A DNA stretch of 64,000 nt from Cokeromyces recurvatus (GCF_025118155.1 NW_026251409.1:248501-312500), one strand, 5' to 3'. Numbered from the stretch's first letter, positions 10,591 through 22,858 are shown. The notes: generated from the letters alone by a model not told the origin. Program-made: numbers and translations.

Positions 10591-13500
10591 ATGTCTCCTA
10601 AAGGTTACTTTAAATATATATAAATATTCATTAAATATTATAGTGTCATTTTTTTAATTCTTAAAGCTAACTTTTCATCACCATCTTTTGATTATAGAAA
10701 TCATTATAAAACGTAAAAGAGGTAGACCACCAACATCAGCAGCGCCTGCCCCTACAAGGAAACTAAGTTCTAGGATCGCTACTAATAATGATCGAAAGAC
10801 AATTAATAGACCTGAGATAGAATTACCTAGAAAAAGAGGACGTCCTGCTGCATCTCATACTTATGAAGATTCAGACACGAAACGTAGACGCGATAGAAGC
10901 CCTACTTCATCTGAAAATATTGATATTGATAATGATGTATACGAATCTGATGTTGATGAAGCAGGTGAAACAAAAATTGATTCTAATGGAATATTATTAG
11001 GAGGTAAAAATAGGAATGAAAAAAAAAAAAGATGTATTGTTTACAATATAGAATGCTTATCTCATAAAAATCTATTCAACGAAACTTTTGTAGATCGTGA
11101 ATTTAAAGTCCCTACGTTTACATTACCTGATCACGGTGATCAAGTATTGATGTTAGCCATGGATCCAACTAAAGAATTAGGATATCGTGACAGTTATCTT
11201 TTCTTCCAAAAACACCCTACTTTAAAACGTATTCGTATTAGTGAAGACGAAAAAAAGATTCTTGTTGATATGGGTTTACTTGTTAATTATTTTAAAAATC
11301 GAGATGTAGCCGTTGTTACAGCACGTTCTGTCTTTAAATGTTTTGGACATAGAATTATTAAAAGAGGACAACCTATCAAAGACGATTATTTTGAAACAGA
11401 ATCTGAAGAACAACAAGATGAAGAACAATCCAATTCATTCCATATTAATCGTAAAAGGGCAGTAACAGACGGGAATGAGAATAGTATAGAGGAAAAGAAA
11501 AGAAAAGAAAAAGAGCAAAATGAAGAAGAAAATGATAGAGAATATGAAGACATGAGTCGACAGTCATTAATAGGAAAGACAGCTAGATCAGAAGGATATT
11601 CCACAAAGATGCCTTTAAATAAGCAAACGTGGATGCATCATGCAGCACTAGCAACAAGAGGATTTAATGCTCAATTAAACGAAAGACGTATAGAAAAACC
11701 AGTATTTTATGATATTCATTCAAATGTAAATCAAGTTCCTTCATCATTCCAGTCTACTGCATGCCACTTTGAATTTTCTAAAAAAAATAAGAATAATTCA
11801 CATGAGCCTATGATTGAATTTAAAAGAATAGCTAATCCATATAATGCTCCTCTTTATCGTGGAATAGGCAAAGATGTATTAGATTATGATGTAGAAGCAA
11901 TACTTAAATTACTGCCTGACGATCAAGAAGGAAAGAAGGAAGCAAAATATGTCTTGAAGAGTGATTCCAATACCAGATTCTTCAAAGAAGAAGATGATAA
12001 TAATTACCCGTTAGCTTTAATGGAAGGACAGTTTCAGGCAGGGTTTTCAATGTAAGTATTAAAGGATGAAATAAATAAAAAGCGCTCAAACATAATAATT
12101 GTTTTATATGAAAGGTATCAAACTAGATTTAATTTCCCAATTCCAAAGATACCTGATCCAACACAATTAGTCGATACAGCACAATCATTAACAGCTCAGC
12201 AATATTATTTAAGTCTTGTTTACCAAACTGTGAATCAATATACTAATCCACAAAATCAACCCCCAATGCCACCCTCTATGGGTAGAGCGCCACAAAACTT
12301 TTCATCTATACTACCACAACCACAACCACAACCACAACTACAGCCACAGCCACAGCTACAATCACAATCACAACCACAACCACAACCACAATCTCAGCCA
12401 CAACCAACATTACAACCACCATTACAACAACCTCAATTGATGACGCTGTCGCCTAATAGACCACCACCTACAAATGTAATAAAAATTTACCTTATTATAT
12501 GTATATCCATATTTATTATTTTTTATGTATATAAAAAAATAGGCTATACCAGAAACACCTATATGTGGTACATTACTTTCAGGGAATCAAGTGTGTAGAC
12601 GTCCTGTACAACGCCCTGAAGAAAAATGTCAATTACATACACCTCCTAAACAAATGTCTGATTTTGCAAAGGGATTACCACCTGTAATTTTTTTTTTTTA
12701 AGAAAAAAACAATACATTCATATAAATAGGAAATTTATTAACATTTATCATTATTCATAGGCAATTGTATATTCAGATAATAAATGTGCAGAATGTCATG
12801 AATTAAAAGCAGCTGAAACACTCTTTAGTTCACCAGAAGAGCATGTTATAGATGATTTCACTCTAGTAAAATGTTCAAAATGTACAAGAAAATATCATCC
12901 AATTTGTGCTAATTTAACGACACCAAGACAAGTAGCAGCAATAGAATCATATCCATGGTCTTGTCCTGAATGTAAAATATGTTGTGTATGTAAAAGTGCA
13001 GGTGATGAATCCACTTTAATGATTTGTGATGGTTGTGACCGAGGATGGCATACAGGATGGTAAATTATATATTGTTATAAAGTTACATTTTATCATTCTA
13101 ATCCTTTTTATTATTATAGTTGTAACCCTAAAGTAGAACGTGTACCAGAAGGATCATGGCTTTGTCCTTTATGTGCTAATTGTCATAGTTGTGATGAACA
13201 TGTTATGGCAGAAGAATCACCTTATATACATGCTACTGCACCGAAAAGTGAAAGATATAAATATCCAGTCTATTTAGCTACTTATTGCCCTAAATGTCAT
13301 GATAATTTTAAAGAAAATAGATTCTGTCCTGTTTGTCTTAAAACGTACTCAGAGGAAGGAAATAATGAAGATGAAGATAATGAAATGGTAGCCTGCGATA
13401 CCTGTGATCATTGGATTCATACAGAATGTGATGAAACTTTAACACCTGAAAGATATCAACTATTATGTGATGATGAAGATGCTAAATATTCTTGTCCTAT

Positions 13501-13764
13501 GTGTGAAGGACGTTTTAAACGTCTTGTAGATTCGAGTACAGCTGAATTAGCATTAAAAGGTTTATCAGCGCCTAGTGGTTATAGTATAGGATTATTAGGA
13601 GGAAAGGTAAAATGATGATAAAATAGACCTTTGTATGTATTTTTAATGATTCATATTATATTGTGTAGGTTAAAACAAGAGGAATTATAAAATATAAAAC
13701 GATCAATGTGGGTGTACCTGAAATTAATGGTACAGGCATTGCAGAAATGCCTAGTTCTTTATAA
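10591..13764 (+). CDS. Rsc7/Swp82-family chromatin remodeller subunit fused to PHD fingers
   Basis: Seven exons: 10591-10603, 10698-12051, 12115-12475, 12543-12683, 12761-13059, 13120-13606 and 13669-13764; all phases agree (916 aa). The first exon encodes only MSPK plus one base. Order of parts: AT-hooks at about 9-16 and 48-55 (KRGRP twice); an Rsc7/Swp82 core at about 115-235 ([42 protein letters not shown]); a second conserved block (FNAQLNERR ... [15 protein letters not shown]); a Gln/Pro-rich linker at about 480-560; a Cys/His cluster beginning [13 protein letters not shown]; then at least three PHD-type zinc modules from about 623 to 885, including [17 protein letters not shown] and [13 protein letters not shown]. 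Rsc7 and Swp82 are structural subunits of RSC and SWI/SNF. The PHD tail would add histone-tail reading, an inference. The stop overlaps the end of the convergent Mpv17 gene. Confidence 0.88.
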
Positions 13765-14642
13765 GTAAGTCACGATTATTAACAGTAGAAAGATAAGCAT
13801 TCCAACCCAAAGCAACTGTATTTGTTACTAATAGTCTATAATTTAGTGGTGTAAAATAAAAGTTGATAAACTGAACTGCAGGCCAAATCTATTATTTTAT
13901 TTTATTATTTTTTTATTTTATTAAACAAGCAGAATGATGGACACTACTCTACAAATTTATTATTTACCTTATAATTTCCAATTAAAGCAGGTTTATATCC
14001 ATTAGATAATTTTTCTTTAATTTGATTGAATGATTTGCCTTCGAATAATCCTTGTCCAGTAAAAAATGCTTTTATAGATGAATCAGTCATCATTTGGGAA
14101 GGATAATACTTATAATTTTACCAGCTATAAAAAATGGAGCAAATAAAAATTGGTCTAGCATTACTTTTATTACAAGTCCTAAAAATCCATTATAAATAGT
14201 AGGAATGAATTTAGTTTGATTTGTATGTATACCTTGAAAAGCTTTGTTGTTTCTCATATTGACTTTTTTATCGACATAACGATACCAATGACTTAAAATA
14301 GGTCCAGCAAATAGACCACCAAAAGCGGACATTCTCATTGTTCGCATGTAATCATGACTTTTCCATCCTTTTTTTTCAACTAATTGCTGAGCAATTACAT
14401 CTCCTATTATTCTTTTGTTAATTATTAAAGAGTCATCTTTTTTCTTTTTTTCTTTTTTTAATATATCTATTACCTGCACCAAATAAAGCAGCTATTTATT
14501 ACACAATAGAAATGAAATTTAGAATAGACTCTACTATTTTAGAACTGATGTTATAGTAAATGTATAGTCAACACATACCCGTTGATATACTTTGAACCAA
14601 TATTGGCCTTTTAATCAAAACTTTATGATATGCAGCAAACAT
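13751..14642 (-). CDS. Mpv17/PMP22-family organelle membrane protein
   Basis: Five exons: 14642-14579, 14491-14474 (a microexon of only 18 nt), 14403-14122, 14068-13968 and 13888-13751; 200 aa. The splice joins recreate the family signature in order: GAGDVIAQ-type start (AALFGA + [13 protein letters not shown]), [33 protein letters not shown], a Gln-Gly segment ([13 protein letters not shown]), [21 protein letters not shown] and GWNAYLS. Members such as Sym1 and Mpv17 form channels in the mitochondrial inner membrane; PMP22 and Woronin-body relatives are peroxisomal, so the compartment here is not certain. Intron 3 (53 nt) carries a CTGAT branch-like site. The last 14 coding bases overlap the stop region of the convergent plus-strand gene. 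Confidence 0.88.
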
Positions 14643-14668
14643 TATTAAACCTTATTTAACACAACAAC

Positions 14669-14710
<42 letters not shown>

Positions 14711-15278
14711 TAATTTTTTCTGGATAGCTAGTTATCCAATCAGAGTTTGTTTTATTACCATAGTAAGAATTATAATAAAAATAAATAAATTTCATGTACA
14801 CTGTCAGCTTTTATTTTATATAGCTGGGAAATTGAGGCAAGTGATTTTGTAGTAGAGTATGCTTACCTTTTTCTATATATGTATTTTACTGTTTTAAAAT
14901 ATAATAAAATATGTGTGTGTAGTAGTTGGAATATTGCTTTGTTGTATGAGAACTGGAAGTCTTTGAATTTGAAATAGTATCATCATACTAACAAATTAAG
15001 ATCAATATGTCTTTTATTCATAGAATAATCTTCTTCTTTGCTGCTGCATAATTCTTAATTGTAATAAAATATGTGTATATATGCAAAGAAGAGGAAGGAT
15101 TCTATTGGTTGATTTCATAATGTTGTCAATGAAATAAGACAGAAACAAAAACGAGCTACTGGATTTAATTTATGCAAATTGTGTAACATTACCGAGTCAT
15201 TCTTTTTGATTTATGAAGTAAATTTTATTATTATTATTCTTTTTATTTATTTCTTTTTTGTACACAAAAAAAATTGAC
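14643..15278. promoter_or_regulatory. shared divergent promoter region with poly(A) tract
   Basis: A 636-bp gap between the divergent Mpv17 (minus) and VIT1/CCC1 (plus) starts. It contains a 37-nt A-run at 14670-14706, only 28 bp upstream of the Mpv17 ATG, a typical nucleosome-excluding element. No coding sequence. Confidence 0.5.
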
Positions 15279-16299
15279 ATGTCTGCAATTTTAAATAAAC
15301 TTCGACGTCGGCCTTCTCATGAATATGCACCTTATCAGCATTTAGAACAGCATTTTGAATCTGCAGAAATTGTTAGAGATGCAATTATTGGCCTTTCTGG
15401 TATTATTATTATGATATGAATACAATGAGACTACGAAAAAATTAAATTATCTATTCTATTAGATGGTTTAACTGTTCCATTCGCTTTGGCTGCTGGACTT
15501 TCTTCTCTTGGAAGCTCAAAGATTGTTATTTATGGCGGTGCTGCAGGTTTGTAATCATACATACTCCTATAAACATGTACTCATATTATATATATATATT
15601 ATATGTATATAGAACTTGTTAGGTATACTTATATATATTTATATGTATATAATCGTGCTAAAGAGGTAGTCATGGCTTATTTTTTTTTTTTGAAGTGGGG
15701 CAATATCAATGGGATTAGGTGGTTATTTAGCTGCTCGTTCTGAAATGGAGCATTATCGTACTGAACGTCTTCGTGAAGAGCGTGAAGTAATCGAGTGTTC
15801 TCAAGATGAAGAAGAGGAAATAGTAGATATACTCGAACCTTATGGTTTAGATCGAGAAACAATTCAACCTTTAATTGAAAAGTTAAAAAGTAACCCTAAA
15901 AAGTTTGTTGATTTTATGATGAAATTTGAATTAAATCTTGAAATGCCTGATCCTCATCGTAGTTGGGTAATGTGTAGTATTCCAAATAACTGCTTATCTT
16001 TATTAACACATAATAATTAGATTTCAGCTTTAACTATCGGCTTATCTTATTTTATAGGCGGATTAATTCCACTATTACCTTATTGTTTTTTTGATAATTC
16101 CTTACATGCATTATATGTTTCAGTGGCTGTTACATCATTAACACTACTCATATTTGGGTATATTAAAAGTAGACTAGTGAACCCTCATGGTGCTGTTTGG
16201 GGTGCTATTCAAACTTTATTTATTGGTGCAATTGCTGCGGGTGCAAGTTATGGCATTGTCTATCTTTTACCTCAGGAGCCTGGTGCTTTATTAATGTAA
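15279..16299 (+). CDS. CCC1: CCC1/VIT1-family vacuolar iron/manganese transporter
   Basis: Four exons: 15279-15399, 15463-15550, 15696-15966 and 16021-16299; 252 aa. Reading starts MSAILNKLRRRP. The first helix contains IIGLSDGLTVPFALAAGL, the family hallmark with its conserved Asp and Pro. Helix 2 is GAISMGLGGYLAARSEMEHY, with the Met/Glu cluster that lines the metal path. A Glu-rich cytoplasmic linker (EREVIECSQDEEEEIVD...LEMPDPHRSW), the metal-binding domain of plant VIT1, leads to three further helices (TIGLSYFIGGLIPLLPY, LTLLIFGYIKSR and a Gly/Ala-rich last helix). Such proteins load Fe or Mn into the vacuole. The exon 2 donor was set at GGTTT|GTAATC because the nearer GTTTGT would break the frame. 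Confidence 0.9.
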
Positions 16300-16373
16300 T
16301 GTCTGCAATCACAGTATTTAATTGTTAATGTGCATTAAAACTTTTGTTTACAATTATGAATGAATTGAAGAGC

Positions 16374-16410
<37 letters not shown>

Positions 16411-16713
16411 ATTCTGTTGTATATATGGAAGATAGTTGTGTAATAAGACCAATATGCTATTTTTGATTTTTGTCCAAAAAGAGAGGGAGAGAGAAGGGAG
16501 AGAAAAAGGAAACTCCATATTAATTCTCAATACACACACAAAAAGTGGACTTGTATTTTCTTAAAAATGTATTACCAACCTTGTTGAATTTGTACTTGGG
16601 TTTCTGCAGATTTTCCCCTTTGTTTCCCCCCCTCCCTTTAAATAATAATGACTGTGAGCTATTTCCTATAATTTCATTTCTTTTGCTTAAGTATCTTTTG
16701 GCTATTATATTGA
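16300..16713. other. intergenic with 35-nt T-run
   Basis: Includes an uninterrupted T-run at 16375-16409 and a GA-rich tract near 16483-16510. No gene. The frames read on either strand here are homopolymer artefacts. Confidence 0.6.
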
Positions 16714-19384
16714 ATGCATCACTACTACTCTATCGTATTTTTTTTTATATGGGGGTCTTTATTTTATTCTTGTTCTGCTTCTCCTGAAGAGCTGCAGATA
16801 TTATATAATCGAAAATTAGATTTTATTATTCAAGATTATAGCAATAATTTTGAGCAAATACCCCTTTGGTAATATGATTATATATAGAATGTAAATATTA
16901 ATCTATAAGTAACATATATTTGTAGGTTGAGTACTTTTAATGTTAAAAACGGTACTTGGACTGATGTTGACTATACAAGTGGCTGTCTTGCTAGACGAGC
17001 TAATTGGCCTGCTCAACAGCATTTTATTCGAATTGGTATATTATATTATATTGTACGAGTATAAAATTGACCATTGTTAAAAAAAATATGTATATATATA
17101 TATATATCATTATTAGTTACAATGGCTAGCCAACTTCATACTGATTTAGAGAACATCAATAATAGTCCATTATTTCCAGTGATTTCACAAGCAATAGATT
17201 TTTGGTTTGACAATAACTATATACCAGATACATGCCTAGATGAAGGTGGATTATTAAACAGCACTTGTCCATGTGGTACGCCTGGATTTTGGAATACAAA
17301 TTGGTTTGGTCAGGTAATAGATTGTTCATTATACAAAGAATATAACATCTATATAACTTACAAATATAACATAATAGATGATTTTAATGCCAAAATTAAT
17401 TTCAAACACATGTTTATTACTCAAATTTAACCTTACATCAGCTCAGCTAAAGAATTGCCAACTCGTTATGCTACGAGTTTATAACAGAATTGATACCTAT
17501 GTGCTTGGTATTGGACCTATGACAGGCGCCAATATGCTTGATTCAGCAACTACTTTACTTAATCTAGGCCTGTTAACAAATAATGAAACAATAGTAAGAG
17601 ATGCATTGAATCATTTCTATAGTCAAACCACGATTACACTTGCAACAGGTGTAGATGGCGTTAAAGTAGATGGATCCTATCTCCAGCATCATTCTCAACT
17701 CTATACTGGAAATTATGGGAAAGATTTTATCAACTCAGTAGTTGTTGTATACATTCAAACCTCAAATACCTCCTTTGCTCCCCCTTTGGATTCACAAACT
17801 TCATTCTTGACTTTAATCAATGGTACAGAATGGATGATCGTCGCTAATAATAGAAATAATAATAATAATATCATGTCAAATTTATTTTGGGAATATAGTG
17901 TAATTGGTCGTATGGTATCATTTCCGGTGAATGATAGGCAGGCGAGTGGGGGAGTGGCGTTGAATTTGACTCGAATCGAACAAGCAACTACAGGATGGTC
18001 TAACGCAAGTGTTATACATGACGTAGTACAAAGGCTTTCTCATGCAGCTACAATCATGAAGAATCAATCTTCGGTAGGACAACAACAAGGCAAATTGAAT
18101 GGCACACGTAGTTTTTATACTTCAGACTATCTTGTTCATCGTAGTCCTGATCACGTTACAACTCTCAAATCATTCTCTAAAAGAACATCTAATTCTGAAT
18201 GCAATAATAACCAAAATCCTTTTGGGTTTCATTTGAGTGATGGCTCCTTATTCACTTATTTGGATGGTGATGAGTATGAGGATGTCTTTGCTGCTTGGGA
18301 TTGGAATCTTATCCCTGGAACAACTGTAGATTATGATGCGACGCCGTTTGGTTGTAATATGACACAATACTATGGTAATACGACCTTTGTTGGATCCGTG
18401 ACACCCAATCATCCTTCTTTAGGGTATTCTATTCAAGGTGGTATGGCAGTAATGCAATATATGAATCCTATGACGGGTCATTTAAAATGGGAAAAGACCT
18501 TTTATTTCTTCCCAGGTCTTTATGCTGTTCAGGTAGGACCCATTCATTCAAAGAACACCTCATCACCTATCATGACTACTCTTGATCAATCTAATTTAAA
18601 AGGTGATGTATACATAAACGGAGAACGACTCTTATCAGAAGAAGTTCTCATACACAGTGGGAGGTCCTCTGAAATACGACCCTCTTCTATCATTGATAAC
18701 AATACAAATACAAAGTATGCAAATATATGGCATAATCGTATATTATACACCATCCTTGAACATCCTAATTCAACTCAAAACGATAAAAATAACGCATTCT
18801 TATTAAAAGTACATACCTCAAGTCATGATGTCAATGATTGGTCAAAAATAGGTATCTCTGAAGGAAAGGCAACTCAACGACTTTTTACAGCTACTTTAGA
18901 ACATTTACTTTCTAACAGTAGTAGTAGTAGTGATAGTAATGATCATCATGCTGTAACCAGTTACATAGCTCAATTGAATACAGATAAAAAATTAGAAACA
19001 AATCATGAATCTTTAATCCAATTTGCTACTCAAGATGATGATAGTAAAGGAAGAGTACGTGGTGCCTATTATGTAAAGGATAAGACGATGGCATTCGCAT
19101 TTTGGACAGCAGCCTCATTTGTCAGTCCATGGGGTTTGACAGTAATATCTGATGAAGCTATATTGACCTTTTTTACAATCTCTAAAGGGAGGAATAATGA
19201 CAACCGGGATTCTTATATTCTTACTGTATCTGATCCTACTCAATTATTAAAAAAGGTTACCATTACTGTTATAAAGCAAAAAGGATTTCATAACGACAAC
19301 TTTCATCCATTTTCTCGTAAAATAGTCATTGATTTACCTCAAGAAGAGAGAGCTGGAAATAGCGTATCTGTTATTATATCATGA
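16714..19384 (+). CDS. secreted polysaccharide lyase, family PL8-like
   Basis: Four exons: 16714-16868, 16926-17035, 17117-17313 and 17378-19384; 822 aa. The start at 16714 gives a clear signal peptide (MHHYYSIVFFFIWG...SCSA), in phase with exon 2. The N-terminal part is the alpha/alpha-toroid: aromatic patch NTNWFGQ (about 148-154) followed by MPKLISNTCLLL. The catalytic set can be placed: Asn in TGAN (about 206), His in DGSYLQH (about 258), Tyr in TGNYG (about 267) and Arg in VIGR (about 332). The beta-sandwich half follows, with DWNLIPGTTVDYDATP and GGMAVMQYMN. Members cleave uronic-acid polysaccharides such as hyaluronan, chondroitin or xanthan by beta-elimination. The substrate here is unknown. 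Many N-glycosylation sequons fit secretion. Asn and Ser runs are low-complexity insertions. Confidence 0.85.
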
Positions 19385-19534
19385 ATAGTTATTTTTATAA
19401 TCATAAAGTACATATACAAAATATACCAAGCATAAATATTAGATAGTTTTATTATTTTCATATTTACATGGAAGGGGGAATGAAAAAAAAAAAAAAAACG
19501 AAAGAAATAATAAAAAAACAAGCCTATGTATCAA

Positions 19535-20447
19535 TTACATACTTAATTTACTCATCATGTGTTCAACTTGAACACGTTTAATTTCTTCGTCCAAATAAGC
19601 CTGGCCACCGTCATCTAAAAAGTTTTTCTGCACATAATCTTCATAAGATGAATATTCCGTTGTATCTATTATATAGATTTATATGATTATGATTAAAATA
19701 AAAAGTCATATTTCATTATTCCTTACCTGTATTCACATAAACTTGTTGAAGTAAAGGTGCTAACTGATCCCAAATTCCCTTTTGAACTGTTAATTCATAT
19801 ATTTCTTGAATCGTCTGCGACCAAGGTATTTGTCTTGCTGTATTTGTTTGAATGATGGCCATAAATTGATCAAACAAGTTTGGATCATTCATAATTTCAT
19901 ACACTCGATCCAAATCCAGAAAACCTTCATAATAGCCAGACATCTGTCCTTCTTCTTTATTTATTTTCAAGACATCTTCGCGCGTCAAATAGCCATGATG
20001 GTCATCACTCAAGATTTCTCCTACATAATCTCGTGAGTCAATAGGAAGCTGACATAAGAACTGTAAGAGGGTCTCCTTGACTTCCTTTTTACTGACAGGA
20101 GTCGTACTATCAAGACAAAGACATCGAACAAATAATTCAAACTGAAGGTCGTTTTCTAGAAAACAAGAAACTCGGTAAATGACCCAATAATGATCAGCAA
20201 CACGCATCAAAAGCTGATCATAGTCTTGGCTACGAGCTGCACTTGTAATTAGCTGTTGAAAGTCATTTACGACTTGAGGGGCTTGCGCTGCTAATGTCGG
20301 TGTCCATCGTCCAATTAACGTCATCACACTTGTAAAACGGGGTGTCTTGAAGGAAAGAAGTAAAGCACTAAATGTTTCTTTAGAACAGTTTTCATGTAAA
20401 GTAAATAAAAACTGATAGATTTGCAATGCTGAATGAGGATGTGACAT
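19535..20447 (-). CDS. unrecognised 283-aa helical protein
   Basis: Exons 20447-19727 and 19665-19535, joined by a GT-AG phase-1 intron of 61 nt. The frame stays open farther upstream, but the segment before MSHPHSALQIYQFL is a Phe/His/Thr-rich microsatellite (a TG/CG repeat on the plus strand), so 20447 is the likely start. The protein is mostly alpha-helical by composition, soluble, with no signal peptide or TM helix. Trp, Leu and Gln are frequent, e.g. LIGRWTPTLAAQAPQVV, GYYEGFLDLDRVYEI, IPWSQTIQEIYEL, and the acidic C-terminal YSSYEDYVQKNFLDDGGQAYLD. No family recognised; a helical-repeat scaffold is possible but unproven. The gene is convergent with the PL8 gene, with stops 150 bp apart. 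Confidence 0.7.
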
Positions 20448-20964
20448 TGTATATTTGAATGTGTTAATAATAATATAAAAAAAAGAAAAAAAAAAAAAAA
20501 GAAAAGTGTGTGCGTGTGTGCGTGTGTGTATGTGTGTGTGAGGAAATGATGAAAATATTTCCAAAAGTTGAAGTGTAAATTTATGCATGTATTTTATATA
20601 AAATTTTGGCTGAAACCCAAAAATAGTTTTTAACATATTGTTGGTCGTAAGTAGTGTGACATTAGTACTAGTCTAGTTGGGATAAACCAAAATTTAAAAG
20701 CAGTTAAAAAAAAAGGCTTCTAATATACTTATCATGTAAAGAAGCAAGATGCTATGATAAAATAGGTTTATTCAAGTAAAGCCTAAATAGAAGAGAAAAA
20801 AAAATAAAAAAAGTTATGTATTAGGCTTTTCTTTTATTAACTGTAATAAATCCCTATCAAATTGAAATTACATGCTAAAAAAACATTTATATGTTATCTC
20901 ACATACTATGTTTAGTATTATGGTTATGGAACTAAGGGTTGTGATGACTTTTTAGAAAAAAGAG

Positions 20965-21018
<54 letters not shown>

Positions 21019-21310
21019 AATCGTAAGAAGGAAAATAACTGTAGGCTTTAAATATAGAGCATCAAAGGGAACTTGTTTCCAAATTACTTGATAAAAAGTA
21101 CATGTAGAAAGGGGTCATTATACTGCTATAGTCAATTTACCCTATGTGTATCATTGTAAAAATAAAAGAGAAATATCAAGCCTAGAGGTGACAATTATAT
21201 AAATGTATCTTCTTTTTTTTTTATTAAGTTGATCTTATAAGAAAGTCATAGTTTTTGAATAAAGCACAGAATTAGATATTAATGACTAGCTTGATGACAA
21301 AAAAAAAAAA
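20448..21310. repeat. A/T-rich intergenic with 51-nt poly(A)
   Basis: No gene. Contains an A-run of 51 nt at 20967-21017, the longest in the window, and another A-run near 21300-21317 immediately before the first LINE fragment. Confidence 0.6.
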
Positions 21311-21317
21311 AAAAAAA

Positions 21318-21660
21318 CGCCATCCCAAAGTTTCCTGCATTTGGTCCGTTCATTAGCCGGTAGTATACCGAATATTCCACGAATTGGACTATATCCTCCA
21401 CAACAAACCACCTCCTGAACTCATCATTTCTGGCGTTAAACTGGTGAATTGGTTAAATCAATCATAGTAGTAGTAGTAGTAGTTCAAATATTTTTTTTAC
21501 TGATTTTGTTTCTCTTTACTTTTATACATTTTTCTCTTTTCTTACAAGAGGTTTTTTTTTTCATACAAAATAACACTCAGAACTGGCCAGGGCAAAACAA
21601 TGTATTCATAGTCACTACGTGCGCAAAATGGTCTTTACTTTAATTAAATTACTCTTTAAT
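21318..21660 (+). mobile_element. LINE (non-LTR retrotransposon) 3'-end fragment, copy 1
   Basis: Translation of 21330-21468 reads like the last residues of the other copies: DYILHNKPPPELI ... KLVNWLNQS then stop, which parallels DYLMHDKLPPPLL ... KLLNWLSL-stop of copy 3 at 41370-41454. Downstream comes a T-run and the same tail block, aactggccagggcaaaaca (about 21591-21608), seen in copies 2 and 3. One in-frame stop is already visible in the short coding part. It is a heavily 5'-truncated dead copy. Confidence 0.75.
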
Positions 21661-21889
21661 TACATCTCTGTCCCAATTTTCCTGCTATTGTCCCAATTTA
21701 ATTTTTGAATGACCCAATTATTTTTTTATTGGCCCAACCTAGTTTCCCGGACTGTATGTATGTACTTCGTGGACGTCCTTTCACCTCAACCAAAGTAATG
21801 TTACACCTAACAAATTTACCTAACATGAAAGATCGTATTTCAATACTCCAAGCATAATTTCTTTTTAGATCCTCCCTTTTACCAAACGA

Positions 21890-22690
21890 TGCATTATTGA
21901 CGAAATTGCTACCATACATACAGTCTCAAACTAAATCAAAATGGTCCCAACTATCCAAATCTCCTCTATGGATATCAGTTTGCAATGAAAATCTTAACAT
22001 TACATCTCATAAGGATTTTAGTAGAAAACGAAGACGATTCCTACTTGACAGCTACCACTCAAAACTACAAGAAAAATATTCGAAACTTTTATCCCATTGC
22101 CGTAATAATCTAATTGTCGACCCTATTCTTACGATACCAATGACAAGAAGTGAACGGTTTCGTTGCGTGCGATGGCGACTTGGTTGGTTACCTCTTGGTA
22201 AACCCCCAAGCCTTGCCCCTTCCATCCAAATGAACTCTTCACACGCTCATATAGTTTTTCTTGTTTGCATATGCATAACTGCCTTCAGATGCCCAAATCT
22301 ATTGAAAATCCATTCTCTTATCTCTTGAATCTATTACCGTCAACATTCCATACTAAGAAAGTGAGAAAATCAATTGATGACTGGCTCATACACTGGCCTT
22401 CCATATGTGTAATTCTGCTTGGAGATGGACTATCTAGCTCACTCCCAAATCCCTGAACCCTCTGACCATCTTGGTGAGCCCTTTAGTCAATCATCTTCTT
22501 TCAATACAACAACGATTTTCTGATAGTCAATTATCATCACTTATACATACACTTTAACATTTTCCCTTTTATCCCAAAAAGGGTTTTCTTTCCTTTTTTT
22601 TTTCCATAGCGATCTGACCAGGGCAAAACAGTATATAAATGCTATGTACTCATTGGTCATTTCTTTAATTTTTTTAAATAAAATTCTTCT
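21890..22690 (+). mobile_element. LINE 3'-end fragment, copy 2
   Basis: Encodes the post-reverse-transcriptase region: a DPILTIPMTRSERFRCVRWRLGW-like block (22119-22190) matching MTHSERSRTIRWRLGW of copy 3 (about 41096-41150), then a His/Cys segment and LLNLLPSTF...WLIHWPSICVILL. The frame changes between 22265 and 22456, so it is broken. The 3' tail has the ccc...aaggg hairpin, a T-run and gatctgaccagggcaaaaca (about 22611-22630). Same strand and family as copy 1, 250 bp away; the two may be one nested or rearranged insertion. Confidence 0.78.
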
Positions 22691-22858
22691 TTAATCGTGT
22701 GTATGCACTTCATATAAAAGAAGTAGTGCAAAAAGAAATTTCATTTCCCGTACGTTTTTTTTTTTTTTTTTTTTTTTTTCCTGTACTATGATATTCTTTC
22801 TCTTTTATTCCATTTGGGAGGAAAGAAGGAAGTTTCTATAAAAAAAAAATTATAAAAT

